Shown here piece after piece: positions 1 to 6,777 of a stretch of 8,742 nt of DNA. The translations under genes were made by a program, and so were the position numbers. Where the stretch lies: assembly GCA_937983015.1 (NCBI GenBank), contig CALKAK010000146.1:1-8742 (forward strand), in the 5' to 3' direction. Within the stretch, counting starts at the first letter, position 1. Every line of letters begins with the position of its first letter. Below the pieces are notes generated by a model that saw only the letters and a program-made list of their open reading frames with translations, had not been told where the DNA came from and did no database searches. This stretch comes from an uncultured Bacillaceae bacterium (GTDB lineage: Bacteria; Bacillota; Bacilli; Bacillales; Caldibacillaceae).

Positions 1-659
1 AGGCGATCAGCAATATTCCTGAGGTCGATACGGTCAAATTCTCTTCTAAAGATGACGAACTTCAACAATTGATCGAAAGCTTCGGTGAAGAAGGTAAAAT
101 TTTTAAACTGTATGAACAGGAAAATCCCTTGAATGACGCCTTTATCGTCGAAACAAAAGACCCTAAGGATACGGCTAAAGTGGCGGAAATAATAGAAAAA
201 ATGGAATACGTGCAAAGCGTTAATTATGGCCAGGCACAAGTTGAAAAATTATTTAAAATCATCGAGGTCGGAAGGAATTTCGGTATCGTTCTCATCATCG
301 GCCTGTTCCTCACAGCCATATTCTTGATTTCCAATACAATACGGATCACGATCGTTGCCAGAAAACGAGAAATCGAGATTATGAGGTTGGTTGGAGCAAC
401 TAACTGGTTCATCCGCTGGCCCTTGTTACTAGAAGGATTATGGCTCGGTATTCTTGGCTCGATTATCCCAATTCTCTTTATCTTCTTTACGTACAAAAAT
501 ATTTATGAAGCGGTCGCACCAAAATTGGAAGGTAGCTTTATCCGAATTCTTGATTTTTATCCTTTTGCCTACCAGGTATGCGTCATATTATTATTGCTTG
601 GTTGTCTCATCGGTGTATGGGGCAGTTTCATGTCCGTGCGCAAATTTTTGAAAGTGTAA
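1..659 (+). CDS. ftsX: Cell division ABC transporter permease FtsX (C-terminal part; 5' end outside window)
   Basis: FtsX is the integral membrane subunit of the FtsEX complex. FtsE ATP hydrolysis is passed through FtsX to an extracytoplasmic cell-wall hydrolase. The frame is open from base 3, giving about 219 residues of a protein that is usually near 300. The N-terminal membrane segment and the first part of the extracellular loop are missing. The visible start (ISNIPEVDTVKFSSKDDEL) is typical of the Firmicute FtsX extracellular domain. Three membrane segments follow: FGIVLIIGLFLTAIFLIS, then WPLLLEGLWLGILGSIIPIL, then VCVILLLLGCLIGVWGSF. Between the first two lies the conserved FtsX/MacB permease signature with SNTIRITIVARKREIEIMRL and VGAT. 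The frame ends at TAA. A TTG at position 69 is internal to the gene and not a start. ftsE is expected just upstream, outside the window. The next gene follows at 85 nt with no terminator visible, so co-transcription is likely. Confidence 0.95.
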   Translation, partial: AISNIPEVDTVKFSSKDDELQQLIESFGEEGKIFKLYEQENPLNDAFIVETKDPKDTAKVAEIIEKMEYVQSVNYGQAQVEKLFKIIEVGRNFGIVLIIGLFLTAIFLISNTIRITIVARKREIEIMRLVGATNWFIRWPLLLEGLWLGILGSIIPILFIFFTYKNIYEAVAPKLEGSFIRILDFYPFAYQVCVILLLLGCLIGVWGSFMSVRKFLKV

Positions 660-744
660 AAGATTTTTAGAGAAAAATTTAAGAAGAACAATAAGCGTTT
701 GGAGATGGTTAAAAAAGGAAGATGTGGGAGGACACGAGGCGATC

Positions 745-2052
745 ATGTGCTTGCGGAGATTACTTGCTTACGTCCTTGTGATATGTTTTGCAATAGGTGT
801 TTTACCGGGACAGAACACCGTTGTGTCGGCTAATAAACTATCCGAGCTAGAAAAAGAGAAAACCGAGATACGAGAAAAAAATAAGGCTCTTGATGTGGAG
901 AAAAAAGAAAAACTGCAAGAGATCAAGGTTCTGGAAGAACAGATTTCCGATGTCGAACAAGAGGTTCGCAAGCTTGATGTCGAAATCCAGGAGATCTTGC
1001 AACAAATTCAGAATACTGAGTTTGATATCCAAGCGAAAAATGAAGAAATTACTCAATTAAAAGAGAGTATTAAAATTCTTGAAGAACGGATTGCGGAGCG
1101 GGATAAATTATTGAAAGAAAGGGCACGAGCGATTCAGGCTACTGGTGGTGCCCTTTCATATCTTGATGTTCTTTTAGGTGCAAGTAGCTTTACCGATTTT
1201 ATCAGTAGGGCAACGTCAGTTACAACGATTATCGAGGCGGATAAAAATATACTTGAAGAACATCAGCGCGACCATAAAGAATTACAGAAAAATAAACAAG
1301 CATTAGAAGAACAACTGGAAGAATTAGAAGCCTTAAAACAACAACAAGAACAGCAGAAAAATGCTTTTGAGGCGAAAAAGGCCGAACAAGAAAAGTTACT
1401 TGCCAAGCTTGAAGAAGAGGTCCACCAGCACGAACAATATGTGATGAGCTTGGAAGAAGAACAGCAAGTTCTTGCCAATCAGGAAGCGATGATTCAAAAA
1501 GCGATTGAGCTGGAGAAAAAACGCCTGGAGGAAGAGCGGCGGAAAGAGGAAGAGCGTAGAAGAGCTGAAGAACAGCGGAAAAAAGCAGAACAGGTAAAAC
1601 AAAATCCTGGCAATTCTGGCGGTAGCCCGCCGGTTAGCAACCTTCCCTCTAAAACAGGGATGATTCGGCCGACGAGCGGTCCGGTAACGAGTGAATTTGG
1701 CTGGCGTTGGGGTCGGATGCATTACGGTATTGATCTCGGTGTGCCGGTCGGTACACCCGTCTACGCAGTAGCGGATGGAGTGGTTACCAACTCTTATTAC
1801 TCTTCTAGTTACGGGAATGTGGTGTTTGTTTACCATCCGAATGTAAATGGAAAAGCTTATGAAACCGTATATGCGCACCTATCCTCTCGTTCCGTCAGCG
1901 TTGGTGATGTAGTCAAACAAGGACAGGTTGTCGGTTTATCCGGTAACACAGGTGATTCTACCGGTCCCCATCTTCACTTTGAAGTTCATCTCGGACGTTG
2001 GAATGGAGAAAAAACGAGTGCGATTAACCCGAGAAGCGTAATTAATTTTTAA
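745..2052 (+). CDS. Secreted murein hydrolase with PcsB/EnvC-type coiled coil and C-terminal M23 peptidase domain
   Basis: This is a predicted exported peptidoglycan endopeptidase, probably the FtsEX-controlled hydrolase. Residues 1-29 form a signal peptide (MCLRRLLAYVLVICFAIGVL, with a likely cut after VVSA). Long charged heptad-type helices cover about 32-130 and 168-285, interrupted by a PcsB-like segment with SYLDVLLGASSFTDFISRAT near 138. A Gly/Pro linker (about 286-304) leads to an M23 domain (about 305-435). The M23 metal and catalytic residues are all present: H326 and D330 (HYGID), H378 (YAH), and H409/H411 (GPHLHFE). The domain is therefore probably active, unlike degenerate EnvC proteins that only activate amidases. 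Two starts compete. ATG at 745 has GAGG 5 nt upstream and gives a clean signal peptide; GTG at 724 would add seven residues behind a GGAA. I prefer 745. B. subtilis instead uses CwlO, with an NlpC/P60 domain, as its FtsEX partner. Confidence 0.9.
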   Translation: MCLRRLLAYVLVICFAIGVLPGQNTVVSANKLSELEKEKTEIREKNKALDVEKKEKLQEIKVLEEQISDVEQEVRKLDVEIQEILQQIQNTEFDIQAKNEEITQLKESIKILEERIAERDKLLKERARAIQATGGALSYLDVLLGASSFTDFISRATSVTTIIEADKNILEEHQRDHKELQKNKQALEEQLEELEALKQQQEQQKNAFEAKKAEQEKLLAKLEEEVHQHEQYVMSLEEEQQVLANQEAMIQKAIELEKKRLEEERRKEEERRRAEEQRKKAEQVKQNPGNSGGSPPVSNLPSKTGMIRPTSGPVTSEFGWRWGRMHYGIDLGVPVGTPVYAVADGVVTNSYYSSSYGNVVFVYHPNVNGKAYETVYAHLSSRSVSVGDVVKQGQVVGLSGNTGDSTGPHLHFEVHLGRWNGEKTSAINPRSVINF

Positions 2053-2063
2053 ATAGATTTCAA

Positions 2064-2094
2064 GGACTGCTCTTAACGGAGCAGTTCTTTTTTT
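2064..2094 (+). terminator. Rho-independent terminator after the M23 hydrolase gene
   Basis: The left arm at 2064-2072 (GGACTGCTC) pairs with the right arm at 2079-2087 (GAGCAGTTC), with one G-U pair and a 6-nt loop. A run of seven T follows. It lies 11 nt after the stop codon and would close the ftsEX-hydrolase transcript. Confidence 0.9.
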
Positions 2095-2385
2095 ATGAAT
2101 AAAAAATTATGGTTAATGATGAGTGGTAACTTTAATTAATGATCATGAAAATTGTTTGCTCCACGAAAGGACCGAATATGTTAAGGATATTCATGAAAAC
2201 ATCTTTAAAATCGCGAAAGATAATCATGTATTTATGAAATAAATATTTAAATAGACGAAAAAAGGTTTTTTATTAACGGAACAAGACGAATTTTCCGCCA
2301 AAAATCAATTAGTATGCGCTAAATTAACCACGTCATGTACTTCCTGTTTCACCCCTTTTATTACGGTAATCAAACGGAACCGGCG
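2095..2385 (+). other. Intergenic stretch with a possible decayed reading frame
   Basis: No intact gene is seen between 2053 and 2446. In one frame, 2123-2239 codes for 39 residues from a GTG (LINDHENCLLHERTEYVKDI, then HENIFKIAKDNHVFMK), a charged helical sequence that looks protein-like. It stops at TAA 2240-2242 and TAG 2252-2254. The same frame then stays open to 2458 with KKGFLLTEQDEFSAKNQLV, which faintly resembles a SHOCT-type C-terminal motif, but it has no start codon. A 14-codon ATG frame at 2095 lies in another phase. No good ribosome binding site precedes either start. I infer a possible gene remnant with two in-frame stops, but I cannot identify the family, and chance open frames are a real alternative. 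Confidence 0.25.
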
Positions 2386-2419
2386 AAAAAAAGAAAAAGC
2401 AAGTGGTTTGACCACTTGC
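2386..2419 (-). terminator. Rho-independent terminator of the YebC/YeeI gene
   Basis: On the minus strand a perfect 9-bp stem, GCAAGTGGT (2419-2411) with ACCACTTGC (2407-2399), has a 3-nt loop. It is followed by a T-rich tract (TTTTTCTTTTTTT, 2398-2386). It begins 28 nt after the yebC stop codon. Confidence 0.9.
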
Positions 2420-2446
2420 ATCCTCTTCCATCATCCACTAAATGAC

Positions 2447-3169
2447 TTAATCCTCATCTAAATCCACATTATGATACACCTGCTGAACATCTTCCAAGTT
2501 TTCGAGGGCGTCGATTAATTTTTCGAATTGAGCTAAATCTTCGCCTGATAAGGTCACTTCCGATTTCGGAACCATGGTCAGTTCAGCGACGGCAAAATCC
2601 GTGATGCCCGCTGCGTTTAGCGCCTCTTGAACCGCATGGAAGTGATCCGGTTCAGCATAGACCACAACCTGTCCGTCTTCTTCTTCGATATCCCGCACAT
2701 CGACATCCGCTTCTAGTAAGATTTCAAAGGTTTCGTCAACGGTTTTCCCAGAAAAGACAAATACCGCAGTATGGTCGAACATGTAGGAAACAGAACCACT
2801 GACACCCATATTCCCGCCATTTTTCCCGAAGGCGGCCCGGACTTCCGATGCGGTCCGGTTCACATTATTCGTCAAGGCATCGACGATGATCATCGATCCC
2901 CCCGGTCCGAACCCTTCGTAGCGTAATTCTTCAAAATTTTCGTCAGCGCCACCTTTAGCCTTTTCGATGGCCCGTTCGATGATATGTTTAGGCACATCGT
3001 ACGTTTTGGCCCGTTCAATGACCATTTTCAAATTCTGGTTTGCTTCCGGATCAGGAATCCCTTTTTTCGCGGCTACGTAAATTTCCCGGCCGAATTTGGC
3101 GTAAATCCGGCTTGTATTTTGGTCTTTTTGGGCTTTTTTATATTTGATATTTTGCCACTTACGACCCAT
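2447..3169 (-). CDS. yeeI: YebC/PmpR family protein, YeeI (YebC2) type
   Basis: This is a 240-residue member of the YebC/PmpR/TACO1 family, long annotated as a DNA-binding transcriptional regulator. More recent work on the family, including the B. subtilis YeeI/YebC2 branch, points to a ribosome-associated role in relieving stalling at proline-rich stretches. The start MGRKWQNIKYKKAQKD, the block SRIYAKFGREIYVAAKKG, the block RAIEKAKGG and the ending DVQQVYHNVD are what I recall for B. subtilis YeeI rather than the YrbC branch. Full length fits the family. The ATG at 3169 is preceded by AAGGTGA about 10 nt upstream, with GTGTTCGAAT between. It is transcribed against both neighbours and has its own promoter and terminator, so it is a single-gene unit. 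It has no obvious link to the surrounding cell-wall and division genes. The subgroup assignment is from memory of the B. subtilis sequence. Confidence 0.93.
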   Translation of the reverse strand: MGRKWQNIKYKKAQKDQNTSRIYAKFGREIYVAAKKGIPDPEANQNLKMVIERAKTYDVPKHIIERAIEKAKGGADENFEELRYEGFGPGGSMIIVDALTNNVNRTASEVRAAFGKNGGNMGVSGSVSYMFDHTAVFVFSGKTVDETFEILLEADVDVRDIEEEDGQVVVYAEPDHFHAVQEALNAAGITDFAVAELTMVPKSEVTLSGEDLAQFEKLIDALENLEDVQQVYHNVDLDED

Positions 3170-3219
3170 ATTCGAACACTCACCTTCTATAAAGATTCAA
3201 GAATTTATCAGGAAAAATG

Positions 3220-3248
3220 TTGATAGAAAATTTTTCTCAACGGAAAAT
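3220..3248 (+). promoter_or_regulatory. Possible sigma-A-like promoter upstream of the S41 protease gene
   Basis: TTGATA (3220-3225, five of six matches) and GAAAAT (3243-3248, four of six) are separated by 17 nt. The leader would be about 160 nt. It faces the yebC promoter, so the two would overlap face to face. The -10 element is weak, so this is only a candidate. Confidence 0.25.
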
Positions 3249-3272
3249 TCCCCGCATGTTAATCCACCCAAC

Positions 3273-3310
3273 ATTATACAACATTATCGCCCGATCCGGC
3301 TCCTTTTCAA
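3273..3310 (-). promoter_or_regulatory. Probable sigma-A promoter of the YebC/YeeI gene
   Basis: On the minus strand TTGAAA (3310-3305) and GATAAT (3288-3283) are separated by 16 nt, five of six matches each. A second, perfect TATAAT lies just downstream (3278-3273) but has no good -35 partner. Initiation would fall near 3265-3277 and leave a leader of about 100 nt before the ATG. Confidence 0.5.
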
Positions 3311-3401
3311 AAAATTTCCATGCATCTTTTCCCTGCCTGAAATCATAACCTGTCCAAACGGCACATATAGTGGAATAGCCATGGATTTGAATGCGAAAAG
3401 T

Positions 3402-3406
3402 GGAGG
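3402..3406 (+). promoter_or_regulatory. Ribosome binding site that fixes the TTG start of the S41 protease
   Basis: GGAGG, continuing as a G run, ends 9 nt before the TTG at 3416. No in-frame ATG lies nearby with a comparable site. This supports TTG as the start codon. Confidence 0.8.
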
Positions 3407-3415
3407 GGGACAATT

Positions 3416-4843
3416 TTGCGAAAAACAACAGCGGCCTTTTATGTGATTCTTACGATGATCATTACCGCAACAGGGACCGTTTTCGGGATGCGCTATCTGG
3501 AAGAACGTATTCCCGTTTTGGCCGATGAACCGCAGATGGCGGGAATGGAAAAAATTGAGCAGATCTATCAACTCATATTAAATGAGTACGTGGAACCCGT
3601 GGATGGCGATACGTTGATCGAAGGAGCCATCGAAGGGATGCTGGAAAAACTGGATGACCCGTATTCCGTCTATATGAACGCCGAACAGTCACGCCATTTT
3701 AAAGAAACCCTCGATTCTTCATTTGAAGGGATTGGCGCGGAGATTGGCGAAGAAGACGGAAAAATCATCGTAATTGCCCCTTTTAAGAATTCTCCAGCAG
3801 AACGAGCCGGACTGCGGCCGTACGATCAAATTATCAAGGTCAATGGGGAAGATGTGACCGGCGAAAATATTTACGAAGTTTCCGAAAGGATTCGCGGGGA
3901 AAAAGGAACGAAGGTTACTCTTGAGATTGTCCGCGAAGGTGTGTCACAACCAATTAAGCTAGAAATTACTCGTGCTGAAATTCCGATAGAAACGGTGTTT
4001 TCTACAATACTTGATTATGAAGGAAAAACGATTGGATTCGTAGAAATTACTTCTTTTTCACGTCAAACAGGGAAAGATTTCGCCACCCAGTTACGAGAAC
4101 TGGAAGAACAAGGAATCGAAGGATTGATCATCGATGTGCGCGGGAATCCCGGCGGGCTTTTATCCAGCGTTCATGAAGTGGCTGGACTATTGATCACCAA
4201 AGAAAAACCGATTGTCCAGATTGAATACAGGAACGGTCAAAGGGAACAAATTTTTTCCAGATTAAAAAAACGGAAACCGTACCCGATCGCCGTATTAATC
4301 GATCGGGGTAGTGCCTCGGCTGCGGAAATTCTGGCAGCAGCTTTATACGAGGGAGAGGGTTATCCGACCATCGGTGAAACGACTTTTGGCAAAGGAACAG
4401 TGCAGCAACAAATCGAACTCCCCGACCAAAGTCAGGTCAAATTGACGACGTATAAATGGCTGACGCCTGATGGGAACTGGCTGCATAAAAAAGGTTTAGA
4501 ACCGAAAATCCCGGTAAAACAGGCGGAACTCTTTCAAATTCACCCTCTTTCAACCGCGGAACCACTACGTCGCAATATGAATAATGAAGAGATCGAGCAA
4601 CTGCAGAACATGCTGAATAGTCTCGGATACCGGACCGCACGGACAGATGGTTATTTTGATGATTCCACGGAACAGGCGCTCCGTCGTTTTCAAAAAGATC
4701 AGGGAATTCCGGAAACCGGTATTTACGACGAAAAAACGGCACGTTCTCTGGCTGATGTACTCCGATATGAAAAACAAAAGCCGGAAAATGACCGGCAATT
4801 GATGATGGCATTGAAGTATTTTCACTATAATTTGAGTCAATAG
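3416..4843 (+). CDS. ctpB: Carboxy-terminal processing protease, S41 family (PDZ, peptidase, PG-binding domains)
   Basis: This is a 475-residue serine protease of the CtpA/CtpB/Tsp family, anchored by an N-terminal membrane segment (YVILTMIITATGTVFGM) and facing outward. A PDZ domain spans about 103-185 (FEGIGAEIGEEDGK, SPAERAGLRPYDQIIKVNGE). The S41 core holds the Ser-Lys-Gln triad: S301 in GSASAAEIL, K326 in FGKGT and Q330. The 25- and 4-residue spacings match those in Tsp and CtpB. A C-terminal peptidoglycan-binding type 1 domain lies at about 390-447 (LQNMLNSLGY, TDGYFDDSTEQALRRFQK). In B. subtilis, CtpB trims SpoIVFA in the forespore signalling path that triggers pro-sigma-K processing, and ctpB lies in the ftsEX-minJ region. 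That synteny is why I use ctpB; CtpA is the alternative. The start is TTG with a strong GGAGG. minJ follows after 181 nt with no clear terminator. Confidence 0.9.
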   Translation: MRKTTAAFYVILTMIITATGTVFGMRYLEERIPVLADEPQMAGMEKIEQIYQLILNEYVEPVDGDTLIEGAIEGMLEKLDDPYSVYMNAEQSRHFKETLDSSFEGIGAEIGEEDGKIIVIAPFKNSPAERAGLRPYDQIIKVNGEDVTGENIYEVSERIRGEKGTKVTLEIVREGVSQPIKLEITRAEIPIETVFSTILDYEGKTIGFVEITSFSRQTGKDFATQLRELEEQGIEGLIIDVRGNPGGLLSSVHEVAGLLITKEKPIVQIEYRNGQREQIFSRLKKRKPYPIAVLIDRGSASAAEILAAALYEGEGYPTIGETTFGKGTVQQQIELPDQSQVKLTTYKWLTPDGNWLHKKGLEPKIPVKQAELFQIHPLSTAEPLRRNMNNEEIEQLQNMLNSLGYRTARTDGYFDDSTEQALRRFQKDQGIPETGIYDEKTARSLADVLRYEKQKPENDRQLMMALKYFHYNLSQ

Positions 4844-4938
4844 TCTCGCGTGAAGGGAAAAGGGGAATGGCATAATTTCAAATAATCGAAAAATTTTTTA
4901 CTGAAGGGGAAAAGCCTGTCCCGTAGAATGGGTTTTCA

Positions 4939-4947
4939 TGGTAAAAT
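4939..4947 (+). promoter_or_regulatory. Possible extended -10 promoter for minJ
   Basis: TGG directly precedes TAAAAT (4942-4947), an extended -10 arrangement with five of six matches. No good -35 box is seen at the usual distance (TCCCGT at 17 nt). It would give a leader of about 70 nt before the TTG start. Read-through from the protease gene is equally possible. Confidence 0.3.
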
Positions 4948-5009
4948 ATAGATATCCTTTGGCAATGATACGAAGAAATGAATTCCGTTTGGGATTTGTT
5001 GATGCGGAT

Positions 5010-5017
5010 AGAGGTGA
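5010..5017 (+). promoter_or_regulatory. Ribosome binding site that fixes the TTG start of minJ
   Basis: AGAGGTGA lies 7 nt before TTG 5025, near-ideal pairing with the 16S rRNA tail. The upstream in-frame ATGs (4938 and 4965) have no such site. Confidence 0.85.
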
Positions 5018-5024
5018 TACGAAT

Positions 5025-6212
5025 TTGAGCTGGTTGAAAGAGGGATTAGATGCACTAGGTGGTTTTTTAATCAATCCGTTGCTGTATGTTGGTTGTCTTT
5101 ATGCGATTTATCTCGGTTATATCCGTGTGAAGCGCGAGCGGAAACACTTCCATGTACGGGTACAGGATGGCTGGTATGAAACACGGACGTATTTGACAAA
5201 GGGGCTTATGACAGGACTTGTGCTCTCACTCCTTTTATTTATCGCAGGTATTATGGTCCCCCTTGCCTTTTTCATAACCGTAACGTTCGTGACCCTATTA
5301 TTATCCTTGTTTGCGCGGCCGGTGCTCTTGTCGCCAGCGTATACGTGGACCCTTTCCTTTTTTCTCTTGATGGCGATCGTGTATTTTCGGATGGATGTGC
5401 CTATTTTTGCGGACTATTTTCACGGGCTTCCGGGGGCGATTTTACCCGCGGCAGCGGTCATCGCGGCTCTTTTAGTAATCGGAGAAGGTTGGTTGATTCA
5501 CCGTTATGCCTCTCGTCACACTTCGCCAAAAATCATCCGTAGTAAACGTGGACTTGGCGCAGGCGTCCATGAAACGAAACGTTTATGGCTCGTACCGATC
5601 CTGTTCCTAATTCCTGAAGGGGCTCTTTCACTCCCCATTCCGTACTGGCCTATTTTTTCGATTGGTGAAGTAAGTTTTTCACTGTTCCTGTTTCCAGCCT
5701 TGATCGGTTTTGGACAGGAAATTCATTATACCTTGCCCGAAGAAGGAGTAAAACGTACGGGAAAACAAGTCATGGTACTCGGTATGGCCAGTCTATTGGT
5801 GGCGCTAGGGGCGTATTGGTTTGAGCTATTAGCCGTATTGAGTAGTCTTTTCATGTTGATCGGGCGTATCGTAATTTCCTGGAACGGCCGGCGCTTGAAT
5901 CGACAAAACCCGCTCTACTTTTTGAAAAACAGGCCGGGGATCGTGGTGATGGATGTTATTCCGGGTTCACCAGCGGCTAAAATGGGAATCCAGATCGGCG
6001 AAATTATTAAATCGGTTAACGGTGTAGCGGTCCATAACGATACAGAGTTTTATGAGGCGTTACACATCAACCGGGCTTTTTGTAAACTTGAAGTGATCGA
6101 TCGAAATGGTGAAAATCGTTTCGTCCAGCAGGCGCTGTATGAGGGTGAACATCATGAGCTCGGTATTTTGTTCGTTGAAAGCAAAGAACAATGGCAGTCG
6201 GATGCAGGATAA
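5025..6212 (+). CDS. minJ: Cell division topological protein MinJ
   Basis: MinJ is a polytopic membrane protein that bridges DivIVA and MinD and so brings the MinCD inhibitor to poles and division sites. From TTG 5025 the protein has 395 residues, almost exactly the length of B. subtilis MinJ (about 397). Starting at ATG 4938 would add 29 hydrophilic residues with no ribosome binding site. After a short N-terminus (LSWLKEGLDALGGFLINPLL) and the basic stretch VKRERKHFHVRVQDG, there are roughly eight hydrophobic segments, among them GLMTGLVLSLLLFIAGIMV, YTWTLSFFLLMAIVYF, AILPAAAVIAALLVIG and VLGMASLLVALGAYWF. A cytoplasmic PDZ domain covers about 302-385 (RPGIVVMDVIPGSPAAKMGI, GEIIKSVNG). Position downstream of ftsX and the CtpB-type protease fits the Bacillales arrangement. 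The B. subtilis gene is also called swrAB; no swrA is visible here. Confidence 0.93.
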   Translation: MSWLKEGLDALGGFLINPLLYVGCLYAIYLGYIRVKRERKHFHVRVQDGWYETRTYLTKGLMTGLVLSLLLFIAGIMVPLAFFITVTFVTLLLSLFARPVLLSPAYTWTLSFFLLMAIVYFRMDVPIFADYFHGLPGAILPAAAVIAALLVIGEGWLIHRYASRHTSPKIIRSKRGLGAGVHETKRLWLVPILFLIPEGALSLPIPYWPIFSIGEVSFSLFLFPALIGFGQEIHYTLPEEGVKRTGKQVMVLGMASLLVALGAYWFELLAVLSSLFMLIGRIVISWNGRRLNRQNPLYFLKNRPGIVVMDVIPGSPAAKMGIQIGEIIKSVNGVAVHNDTEFYEALHINRAFCKLEVIDRNGENRFVQQALYEGEHHELGILFVESKEQWQSDAG

Positions 6213-6300
6213 AGGTCGGATCGGCCGACGACCAAAGATAACGGGATAAAAACGATTCAAGTGGAAAAGATCGCTTCCATCAATTTGGTACGGATACGGC

Positions 6301-6328
6301 AGGTCATCTCGAAGTCGGGATGACCTTT
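6301..6328 (+). terminator. Rho-independent terminator after minJ
   Basis: The left arm AGGTCATCTC (6301-6310) pairs with GGGATGACCT (6317-6326) through 10 bp with one G-U pair and a 6-nt loop. A broken T-rich tract follows (TTTCGTTTTGCGTTTTT). A smaller GC-rich hairpin without a T run (GTCGG/CCGAC, 6215-6229) sits right after the minJ stop codon and may only protect the 3' end. Confidence 0.75.
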
Positions 6329-6399
6329 CGTTTTGCGTTTTTCAGTTTGTCATTGTTTTTATCGTAACGAAGTTGTTTTAATTTCGGATATTTTAAATT

Positions 6400-6408
6400 T
6401 GTGATAAT
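6400..6408 (+). promoter_or_regulatory. Probable extended -10 promoter of the HesB/YqkB-like gene
   Basis: TGT GATAAT (6400-6408) gives a TGn extended -10 with five of six hexamer matches. The -35 region at 17 nt (AATTTC) is poor. It lies in a free-standing AT-rich gap between the minJ terminator and the gene. Initiation near 6415 would leave a leader of about 37 nt. Confidence 0.4.
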
Positions 6409-6451
6409 ATCAAGTTGAGAAAGGAAATTGATAAAGAAAGGGTCGAGCGCC

Positions 6452-6775
6452 ATGAAGATCACCATTACGGATCGGGCGAAACAGGAAATTGAAAAAAAGG
6501 TGGAAGATCGATCAGGATTTCTGAAATTGTATTACGATATAGAGGATTGTGGCTGTGCCGGGGGCGTACCGGAGTTATTATACGTTAAAGAGATCAATGA
6601 AAAAGAAGACCTGCAAGTCGAAACCGAGTTCGGCACAATGCTTGTTGAAGAATCGCAAACGATTCACTTTGATGATGAGCTAACCATTGATTTTTCTGAA
6701 GCCTTGAACGTGTTCCAATTAAAAAGTCCGGCCGGATTCCTAAATCCGATGATGCGTCTTACGATTCAAGGATAA
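6452..6775 (+). CDS. HesB/YqkB-like iron-sulfur cluster biosynthesis family protein
   Basis: This is a small 107-residue protein with an A-type-carrier (HesB/IscA) fold pattern: an opening MKITITDRAKQEIEKKV and alternating short strands. It matches the length and type of B. subtilis YqkB. Cysteines occur only as C33 and C35 (EDCGCAGGVPEL). The C-terminal CGC(G) pair that IscA and SufA use to hold the cluster is absent; the end reads SPAGFLNPMMRLTIQG. The role in Fe-S handling is therefore a family assignment, not shown by classic ligands. The start is ATG 6452, with AAAGGG 9 nt upstream. A TTG at 6428 would add eight residues (IKKGSSA-type) without improving the fit. It is a single-gene unit with its own candidate promoter and a strong terminator. 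Confidence 0.85.
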   Translation: MKITITDRAKQEIEKKVEDRSGFLKLYYDIEDCGCAGGVPELLYVKEINEKEDLQVETEFGTMLVEESQTIHFDDELTIDFSEALNVFQLKSPAGFLNPMMRLTIQG

Positions 6776-6777
6776 GG

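Noticed and set aside
1396..1878. 160-codon minus-strand open frame under the M23 hydrolase
   Set aside because: It lies wholly antisense to a well-supported gene, is rich in Phe/Leu runs mirrored from the coiled-coil codons, and has no family features.
3361..3370. CATATAG as a sporulation sigma-E/sigma-G -10 box for the CtpB-type protease
   Set aside because: The candidate -35 words (TGAAAT, ATCATA) sit at 20 or 16 nt and match poorly. The idea rests mainly on what is known for B. subtilis.
4437..4873. Minus-strand open frames of 124 and 102 codons under the 3' part of the protease gene
   Set aside because: They are antisense to the conserved peptidase and PG-binding domains and have no recognisable protein features.
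6215..6229. GTCGG/CCGAC hairpin just after the minJ stop as a terminator
   Set aside because: It has no T run. The stronger hairpin at 6301-6326 fits that role.
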